Shown here piece by piece: positions 58,246 through 64,000 of a stretch of 64,000 bases of DNA; the stretch's first letter is position 1, and the number at the start of each line of letters is the position of its first letter. Made by a program: the position numbers and the translations under genes. The notes below the pieces were generated by a model that made no database searches, was not told the DNA's origin, and worked only from the letters and a program-made list of their open reading frames with translations. Source of the DNA: Dongshaea marina (GTDB lineage Bacteria > Pseudomonadota > Gammaproteobacteria > Enterobacterales > Aeromonadaceae); the NCBI RefSeq assembly GCF_003072645.1, contig NZ_CP028897.1, positions 4,565,501 through 4,629,500 of the forward strand, given 5' to 3'.

Positions 58246-59274
58246 ATGATTGAACTTAAAAATATTCATAAAAGCTACCAGCAAGGTAATCAGAGTGTCG
58301 AAGCCCTGCGCGGGATCGATATCCATATTCAGCCCGGAGAGATCTTCGGCATCATAGGTCGCAGTGGTGCGGGTAAATCAACCCTGGTTCGCTGTATCAA
58401 CCTTTTGGAAACACCCACCTCTGGTGATGTGATCCTGGATGGGGTCGCACTCAACCAGCTGAATGCGAAGCAGCTTCGACTGGAGCGCCAGCAAATCGGT
58501 AAAGTGTTCCAGCACTTTAACCTGCTGCAGTCTCGCACAGTGTCAGGCAATGTGGCCTTCCCATTGGAGCTTATCAAGCAGCCCAAAGAGCAGATCAACA
58601 ACCGGGTCAACGAACTACTGGAGTTGGTCGGCCTTCAGGACAAGGCCAATGCCTACCCCTCGGAGCTCAGTGGCGGGCAGAAGCAGCGGGTCGCCATTGC
58701 CAGGGCGTTAGCAGCCGAGCCTAAGGTCCTGTTGTGCGATGAGGCCACCTCAGCCCTTGATCCCGAGACCACGCAGCAGATCCTGAGCCTTCTCAAGGAG
58801 ATCAACCAGCGCCTCGGAGTGACCATTATCCTGGTGACCCACGAGATGGATGTGATCAAATCTATCTGCCACCGGGTTGCAGTGCTTGAAGCGGGCAAGG
58901 TTGCCGAGCTCACCTCGGTCCTTAAGCTGTTTTCCGATCCGCAGCACCCCACCAGCAAGGCGCTGATCCAGGCAAACCTGCATATCGAACTACCCTCTAC
59001 TCTCAAACTCCAGCCCGAGTGGAGTGAGCAAAACCCGGATCCTGTGGTCCAGCTGCTGTTTGTCGGTGATGCCTCAGAGGCACCTGTGATCAGCGATCTC
59101 CAGCAGCACTATGGGGTCAAAACCAGCATCTTGCAGGCGGACCTGGATACGGTTCAGGACAGCCTGTTCGGCATCACCATTCTCAGGCTGATCGGTCAGC
59201 CCTCTCAGATAGAAGAAGCGCTCGCTTACTGCCAGCAACAGCAGGTTAAAACGGAGGTACTGGGATATGTTTAA
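58246..59274 (+). CDS. metN: Methionine ABC transporter ATPase MetN
   Basis: MetN powers uptake of D- and L-methionine. It has 342 residues (E. coli 343): Walker A GRSGAGKST near 38-46, the signature LSGGQKQRV near 140, Walker B VLLCDEATSALD and the H-loop VTHEMD. The C-terminal NIL domain (about 265-342), which binds methionine and gives trans-inhibition, is intact. The start codon follows the leader hairpin. It overlaps the next gene by 8 bases. Confidence 0.96.
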   Translation: MIELKNIHKSYQQGNQSVEALRGIDIHIQPGEIFGIIGRSGAGKSTLVRCINLLETPTSGDVILDGVALNQLNAKQLRLERQQIGKVFQHFNLLQSRTVSGNVAFPLELIKQPKEQINNRVNELLELVGLQDKANAYPSELSGGQKQRVAIARALAAEPKVLLCDEATSALDPETTQQILSLLKEINQRLGVTIILVTHEMDVIKSICHRVAVLEAGKVAELTSVLKLFSDPQHPTSKALIQANLHIELPSTLKLQPEWSEQNPDPVVQLLFVGDASEAPVISDLQQHYGVKTSILQADLDTVQDSLFGITILRLIGQPSQIEEALAYCQQQQVKTEVLGYV

Positions 59275-60733
59275 TGCGACTTGGCAGCAATTTGCTTTAG
59301 CGAGCTGGCAAACCATCTACATGGTTTTTATCTCAGGGTTCATCAGTATTGCCTTTGGTACCCTGGTTGGGCTTCTCTTGTATCTCACCGCACCGGGTAG
59401 CCTGCGCCCGCATCCTAAGCTATACCGGGTGCTGGGGATCATCGTCAATATCGGGCGCTCCTTTCCCTATATCATTCTGATGATCGCAGTGTTGCCACTA
59501 ACCCGGCTGTTGATTGGCACCACCATAGGCACCAATGCAGCGATCGTCCCTCTGGTGTTGGCTGCAATCCCCTTCTATGCCCGGGTTGCTGAGTCCGCAT
59601 TTTCCGAAATTCCAAAGGGAGTGGTTGAAGCGGCTATCTCGCTCGGGGCAACCACCCGCCAGATTGCGCTTTCAGTGCTGATCCCGGAAGGGTTACCCAG
59701 CCTTATCAAGGGTGCAACCCTGACCCTGATAGCCCTCATCGGCTACTCAGCAATGGCCGGTGCCATCGGTGGCGGAGGTCTTGGGGAGCTTGCGATCAAC
59801 TACGGATACCAGCAGTTTGATATCCCGGTGATGATAGTGACTGTGGTGCTGCTGATCGTATTGGTGCAACTGGTGCAGTGGTATGGCGATCACACAGCAA
59901 AGAGCCGTAGCTACAAGAGCCTGAGCGCGGTCAGCATAGTGCTGTGGGCGGCCTGTATCTTCAGCCAGGTTGGAGCCTCAATGATGACCCCCACCAGCAA
60001 CCGGGTGACCATTGGAGTTATGAGTGGCGCCATGCAGCAGGTGATGGCGGTAGCGCAGAAGGAGGCCAAGGATAAGTATGGCCTTAACCTTGAGGTGGTT
60101 CCCTTCAGTGACTATAACATCCCTAACATCGCCCTGGAGTCTGGCCAGCTGGATGCGAACATGTTCCAGCATATGCCCTTCCTGGAGGCACAGATCAAGG
60201 CCCATGGCTACAAGATTGAACCGATTGCCAAGACCTTTGTGTTCCCCATGGGAGTGTTCTCCCACAAGATCGACAGCCTGGCTCAGTTAAAAGATGGATC
60301 GAAGATCGCCATTCCAAACGACCCAAGCAATGAGGGGCGCGCCCTGATGCTGTTTGCCGATAAGGGGCTGATTAAGCTTAAGCCGGGAACCGGCATCAAG
60401 GGAACCATCAACAGCATAGTAGCGAACCCAAGACACCTGAAGTTCATCTTGCTGGATGCAGCCCAGATCCCTCGCTCACTCAACGATGTGAGTCTGGCAG
60501 CGATCAACAATGACTTCCTCAAACCTGCGGGATTAAAACTCTCCCACTCGGTGTTTCATGAGGGGCCGGATAACCCTTACGCGAATCTAATCGTCGCACG
60601 TAAAGGTGATCATAATCCTCTGCTCAAGAAGCTGGTTGCCGTGTTGCACTCCAAACCCGTAGCGCAGAAGATGCAGGAGATCTACCCGGATGGGGCGGCT
60701 ATTCCTGCCTGGAAGGGAGCTTCTCAGGAGTAG
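59267..60733 (+). CDS. MetI-MetQ fusion: methionine permease joined to its binding protein
   Basis: A single 488-residue reading joins two proteins normally made separately. Residues 1 to about 213 are MetI, the membrane subunit, with the EAA loop SEIPKGVVEAAISLGATTRQ near 113-132. Residues about 246-488 are the MetQ substrate-binding domain (VTIGVMSGAMQQVMAVAQKEAKDKYGLNLEVV; PNDPSNEGRALML). Between them, residues about 219-237 (LSAVSIVLWAACIFSQVG) form one extra hydrophobic segment, where a separate MetQ would have its signal. This would place MetQ in the periplasm, covalently tied to the permease. There is no alternative start for a separate metQ. C230 might still be a lipidation site, but the box (WAAC) is atypical. 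Confidence 0.9.
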   Translation: MFNATWQQFALASWQTIYMVFISGFISIAFGTLVGLLLYLTAPGSLRPHPKLYRVLGIIVNIGRSFPYIILMIAVLPLTRLLIGTTIGTNAAIVPLVLAAIPFYARVAESAFSEIPKGVVEAAISLGATTRQIALSVLIPEGLPSLIKGATLTLIALIGYSAMAGAIGGGGLGELAINYGYQQFDIPVMIVTVVLLIVLVQLVQWYGDHTAKSRSYKSLSAVSIVLWAACIFSQVGASMMTPTSNRVTIGVMSGAMQQVMAVAQKEAKDKYGLNLEVVPFSDYNIPNIALESGQLDANMFQHMPFLEAQIKAHGYKIEPIAKTFVFPMGVFSHKIDSLAQLKDGSKIAIPNDPSNEGRALMLFADKGLIKLKPGTGIKGTINSIVANPRHLKFILLDAAQIPRSLNDVSLAAINNDFLKPAGLKLSHSVFHEGPDNPYANLIVARKGDHNPLLKKLVAVLHSKPVAQKMQEIYPDGAAIPAWKGASQE

Positions 60734-60738
60734 CTCTC

Positions 60739-60777
60739 AACCGGCAAGAGCGCTGAGCTCTTGCCGGTTTCTTTTCT
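60739..60777 (+). terminator. Terminator of the metN operon
   Basis: AACCGGCAAGAG (60739-60750) pairs with CTCTTGCCGGTT (60758-60769), 12 bp, followed by TCTTTTCT. It lies right after the MetI-MetQ stop and before the convergent transporter. Confidence 0.93.
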
Positions 60778-60778
60778 A

Positions 60779-62191
60779 TCATGCAGAGGCTGGGATCAGT
60801 TGCTCCTTTGCTCTGTCCAGACGTTTGATGACCACGCTGTAGATCATCAAGGAGATGGCTGAGGTCAGCGCGATTGCCGCAAATACATACCAGATGTAAT
60901 GAGCATGAGTCGCCGAAGCGGCCCAGGCCTCATGAGATGCAAACTTGCGTGGATCGGGGCAGTAGGCATCGAGCAGATAGCCCGACAAACCGAATCCAAG
61001 AATAGAGCTGATAAAGGAGTGTAGATGGGAGAAGCCCAGATACATTCCCTCCTCTCCTTTGGGGGCCTGCAGGGAGAAATACTCAAGGAACCTGGGCGAG
61101 ATAAAGGACTCCGCCAATCCCTGGAATACGATTCCCGCAATCATCATAAAGGTGATCGGGTGCACCTGGATGAAACCCAGATCGATATAGCCGCTAAAGA
61201 AATTCCCCGAAGCCATAGTCAAAGCAGAGATCGGCATAATCAGCATGCCTATCATCATTGAAAAAAGAGCGGTGCGCTTTTTCATCATCGCCGTCACAAG
61301 TCCGACACTAAGCACCACCACCAGCGGGTTCACATTGGCATACCAGGAGGGAGAAGCCCCCTCACCAGCCATCCGTAATACATACTTTGGCATGGTCGCA
61401 TAAAGCTGCTGCTGAACCATCCAGAAACCTGTGATGATAAGGGTCAGAATCAGCAGCCGTGCGTTCCCCAAAACCTTGGCCAGTGCAGAAAACACCTGAG
61501 ACAAAGAGCGATTCTGAGACAGATCTTCTGAATGCCGGAAGAACAGAAACACACTGACCAGGGCGATCAGGGTCATAGCGGCGGCATAGTAGTTGAGGTT
61601 AATAAGCCCCAGATCTCCCATCGACTCCCTGAGGGGTTTTACTATGGTCTTGCCGGAAAAAGCACCGATGTTAACCATCATATAAAAGATCGAAAAACCC
61701 TTGGCCCGGTTCATTGCTGTGGTGGATTTTGCCACAGTGCCGGTGATCACCGCCTTGATGAAGGAGCCACCGATCATGATGACCACCATTATGGGGACTA
61801 TGGTCCAGCGGATATCTGCGTCCACAAGCCCATGGAAAGTCACCTCCCGACCATACTCAACCAGGCCTTGCTGCTCAAGTAACATAGGAAATATTGCCAG
61901 TCCGGCATAGCCCAGGGTCAACAAGCCAAACGCCAGCATCAGGGCCTGTTTAAAGCCGATCTTATCCGCCAAAGCCCCGGTAAAGGTTGGCAAAAAATAT
62001 AATCCAGCGGAAAAGGCCCCTGAAATCCAGGCCGACTCTACATCGCTGAAACCAAGAATTCGTGACAGATACAGGGTGATCACGATAAACACCCCATAAT
62101 ATGCGGCACGCTCGAGTAGCTCGACACCATTGGCTACCCAGAAGTTTTTAGGGAACCCTCTGAGTAAGGAAAGTGTTAGCTTTTGCTTCAT
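60779..62191 (-). CDS. MFS transporter, POT/PTR-like
   Basis: A 470-residue inner-membrane transporter with about twelve to fourteen transmembrane segments. The start ELLERAAYYGVFIVITLYLSRILG resembles the proton-coupled oligopeptide transporter signature (E-R-x-x-Y-Y). ADKIGFKQALML is the usual MFS loop. However, the PTR2 FYxxINxGSL motif is changed to FYMMVNIGAFSG, so the substrate is uncertain; di- or tripeptides are one option. Confidence 0.82.
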   Translation of the reverse strand: MKQKLTLSLLRGFPKNFWVANGVELLERAAYYGVFIVITLYLSRILGFSDVESAWISGAFSAGLYFLPTFTGALADKIGFKQALMLAFGLLTLGYAGLAIFPMLLEQQGLVEYGREVTFHGLVDADIRWTIVPIMVVIMIGGSFIKAVITGTVAKSTTAMNRAKGFSIFYMMVNIGAFSGKTIVKPLRESMGDLGLINLNYYAAAMTLIALVSVFLFFRHSEDLSQNRSLSQVFSALAKVLGNARLLILTLIITGFWMVQQQLYATMPKYVLRMAGEGASPSWYANVNPLVVVLSVGLVTAMMKKRTALFSMMIGMLIMPISALTMASGNFFSGYIDLGFIQVHPITFMMIAGIVFQGLAESFISPRFLEYFSLQAPKGEEGMYLGFSHLHSFISSILGFGLSGYLLDAYCPDPRKFASHEAWAASATHAHYIWYVFAAIALTSAISLMIYSVVIKRLDRAKEQLIPASA

Positions 62192-62766
62192 ATTATTGAT
62201 TCTCCATTGGCACTATCCCGGCAACTCCAGGTAACTCTGTGACCTTCAGTCTCTCCCTTACCGGGAGACACCAAGCTGCCTTGTTGAGCTGTTTAAGCCC
62301 ACCAGTGTTAAAAATCGACCGCACATCCTACCCTATTTTCTCTCTGAGACCTCTTGGTTTTTCTTCCAAAAACCGAAATAAAATCACAAAATCTATAAAA
62401 AACCCGCCCATGCAGCATAAAACTCGCTCAACACATCACCCACCTGAGGCGGAGCAAACGAAACCGACACAGCAAGAATGGGCCATAAACACTCAACCAC
62501 AGAGGATCGCCACTGTTTGTCCCTCTGTGTTGGAAGAGAGTTCACCCGAGAGCCATTGCAAGAGGGATAATCACCAAAGGTGGTCGGAGATAAACAGCAG
62601 GGGAACTCATGGGTGAATGCCAAAGTCTGTCTCACCTAAATTTGTCGCACTCTGTCTTGTCGGCTCACTTAGCCAAAGCAAGTGATTGCAAACCTACAAC
62701 CACAAGTTATATTCTTGGGACTGCTTTCAACTCACCTTCTCATTCATAAGATCTCAAAATTCAGCC
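62192..62766. other. Gene-free gap upstream of azlC
   Basis: This 575-base gap separates divergent genes. It has an open frame of 125 codons on the plus strand and one on the minus, but both have low-complexity composition and no ribosome-binding site. I find no clear promoter, repeat or RNA gene. An A-rich stretch lies at about 62375-62402. Confidence 0.45.
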
Positions 62767-63477
62767 ATGCACCGTTCACCTTTTTGTGCCGGCATGCTCG
62801 CTGTGATGCCCTTGATCCCCGGGATGCTACCTTTTGGGATGATCACCGGGATGGCAGCAGTGCATGCGGGAATGCCCCCGATAACCGCTCAGCTCTCTTC
62901 ATTGATCCTGATGGCCGGTGCCTCACAGATCGCGGTCTCCTCTCTTATCAGCAGCCACACCCTGCCGCTGATGGTGATTCTCACCATCTGGATCATTAAC
63001 CTCAGGTTTATGATGTATAGTGCGGCCCTTTCGGCCCACCAACTTAAATTGAATGGACCGATGCGCCTGTTGTGTGCCTATCTGCTGACGGATCAGTCTT
63101 ACGCTGTGTCTCATCTTCACTTTGAGCAACACCCTCTATCGGCAAAGGAGAAAACCCTGTTTTTTCTGGGAACCGGCTTTCCGCTCTGGTTGTTCTGGCA
63201 ACTTTCAACCGGGGTTGGGATCTTTTTTGGGCAGGCGGTCCCACAGAGCTGGGGGCTGGATTTAGCGGTTCCCCTGTGTTTTCTCTCATTGCTGATCCCT
63301 GCGTTGAGAAATCGCCCGAGTGTTCTGGCTGCCGTGGTCGGGGGGACTTTATCTGTGCTCCTTCATCAGATGCCCTATAACCTGGGGCTTTTAATCGCGG
63401 CCGTCTGTGGGATCTTTAGTGGCTTTTTCGCCGAGCGTTACCTTGGGCAAGGCTCAGGACAGGAGGTGGTCTCATGA
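62767..63477 (+). CDS. azlC: AzlC-family branched-chain amino acid exporter, large subunit
   Basis: The large subunit of an AzlCD exporter, which in E. coli (YgaZH) exports L-valine and in Bacillus carries azaleucine. The start at 62767 gives 236 residues. Family motifs include GMLPFGMITGMAA, LMAGASQIAVSSL, NLRFMMYSAALS and LLTDQSYAVSHLHF. It has several transmembrane segments. The stop overlaps azlD by four bases. Confidence 0.92.
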   Translation: MHRSPFCAGMLAVMPLIPGMLPFGMITGMAAVHAGMPPITAQLSSLILMAGASQIAVSSLISSHTLPLMVILTIWIINLRFMMYSAALSAHQLKLNGPMRLLCAYLLTDQSYAVSHLHFEQHPLSAKEKTLFFLGTGFPLWLFWQLSTGVGIFFGQAVPQSWGLDLAVPLCFLSLLIPALRNRPSVLAAVVGGTLSVLLHQMPYNLGLLIAAVCGIFSGFFAERYLGQGSGQEVVS

Positions 63478-63797
63478 GCCAGTCACAGATCTGGATCATC
63501 CTATTGGCGGGCAGTCTTGGCACCTTTGCCTTTCGCTACTCCTTTTTATGGCTGGCCGATCGCTATCAGATGCCGCAAACCCTGCGTAGCCTTCTTAAAT
63601 ATGTGCCCGCCGCCGTGCTGGCAGCCTTGGTCACTCCTGCAGTGATGACTCCCGCCATCAACAGCAGTAACTGGCACGACCCACGCCTCATCGCCGGGAT
63701 AGTGGCTTTGGCGATCGCCTGGCGCACCCGCAATACTCTGCTGACACTGATCGGTGGAATGCTGATGATGTGGCTCTGTTTGTGGCTGGGATTCTAA
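63474..63797 (+). CDS. azlD: AzlD-family exporter, small subunit
   Basis: The 107-residue partner of AzlC, with four hydrophobic segments and the AzlD stretch LGTFAFRYSFLWLADRYQMPQTLRSLLKYVPAAVLAALV. The pair is translationally coupled by an ATGA overlap. Its stop overlaps the convergent GGDEF gene by four bases. Confidence 0.92.
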   Translation: MSQSQIWIILLAGSLGTFAFRYSFLWLADRYQMPQTLRSLLKYVPAAVLAALVTPAVMTPAINSSNWHDPRLIAGIVALAIAWRTRNTLLTLIGGMLMMWLCLWLGF

Positions 63798-64000
63798 CTC
63801 TCTTCTTCCTCATCCTTAGTAAACAGCTGCACCCCCTGGCGTCCGCCCTTTTTCACCAGGTACATGGCCGCATCTGCGCATTCGATCAGCTGCTCAACCT
63901 TATCGGCATCCTGGGGATATATCGAGATCCCGATACTGGCACTGAGGCTCAGGGCTTTCTCTTCATAGATGATCGGCCGCTCTATTTCACTGACAAGCTG
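63794..64000 (-). CDS. Diguanylate cyclase C-terminus (partial)
   Basis: The last 68 codons of a GGDEF-domain protein whose 5' part lies beyond the window. SLSASIGISIYPQDADKVEQLIECADAAMYLVKKGGRQGVQLF matches the C-terminal half of the GGDEF fold, after the catalytic motif. Whether the GGDEF motif itself is intact cannot be seen. The acidic tail ends DEEEES. Confidence 0.88.
   Translation of the reverse strand, partial: QLVSEIERPIIYEEKALSLSASIGISIYPQDADKVEQLIECADAAMYLVKKGGRQGVQLFTKDEEEES

Noticed and set aside
58051-58326. 91-codon minus-strand frame across the metN leader
   Set aside because: It runs through the hairpin and the metN start, with no signal or family resemblance.
62239-62616. 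125-codon frame before azlC
   Set aside because: Composition is low-complexity, rich in H, P, T and S; no ribosome-binding site or recognisable domain.

Overview
The window is a stretch of a gammaproteobacterial chromosome. The layout typA|glnA-DUF4124-glnL-glnG, the hemCDXY operon near cyaA, a class I adenylate cyclase, metJ, hldD and an LPS-core block ending at coaD-mutM-rpmGB resemble Vibrio, Aeromonas and Shewanella relatives. The species cannot be named from sequence alone. Coding density is high. Two blocks (about 18.9-21.2 kb and 38.1-40.9 kb) are clearly AT-richer than their surroundings.

Layout. 0-3.8 kb: an IS982-type transposase, glpG-glpE, metJ with a tandem met-box operator, and cysQ. 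3.9-11.7 kb: typA, then glnA behind a sigma-54/NtrC promoter, a DUF4124 protein, glnL, glnG and a broken adenosine deaminase gene. 11.7-16.1 kb: dTDP-L-rhamnose genes rfbBDAC, an IS5-type remnant and a small SecD-like lipoprotein. 16.2-29.5 kb: the LPS inner-core and ligase cluster (hldD, a glycosyltransferase/deacetylase fusion, a WaaL-like ligase, GT2, waaF, four further GT9 proteins, waaA, kdkA, a WaaE-like GT2). 29.8-34.6 kb: coaD, mutM, rpmG, rpmB, glpX, yigL. 34.8-38 kb: a large lipoprotein, a gene-free repeat island and a LysR regulator. 38.1-40.9 kb: a small protein, a HAD phosphatase and a NodU-type carbamoyltransferase. 41-48 kb: a flavoprotein, an MscS-like channel, ferritin, ydbH-ynbE-ydbL, comM. 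48-53.6 kb: hemCDXY and a CPA1 antiporter. 54-64 kb: cyaA, yihG, metN and a metI-metQ gene fusion, a POT-like MFS transporter, azlCD and the end of a GGDEF gene.

How the genes work together. KdkA beside a heptosyltransferase I of the OpsX type suggests a core with one phosphorylated Kdo, extended by several heptosyltransferases, with rhamnose from rfbBDAC available for O-antigen or core. MetJ is encoded here, and met-box-like arrays lie upstream of both metJ and metN, so methionine uptake and its repressor form a local regulon. glnA and glnLG form the classical nitrogen-control unit.

Two points affect the whole annotation. First, at least twelve genes are interrupted by single-base deletions, and ten of these breaks sit at short G or C runs. 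Most look like base-calling errors rather than decay, so I give the restored gene spans and mark each break. Second, the non-coding DNA is not empty: there are two copies of a three-hairpin repeat with compensatory base changes, a perfect 30-bp palindrome, and a large hairpin leader in front of metN.
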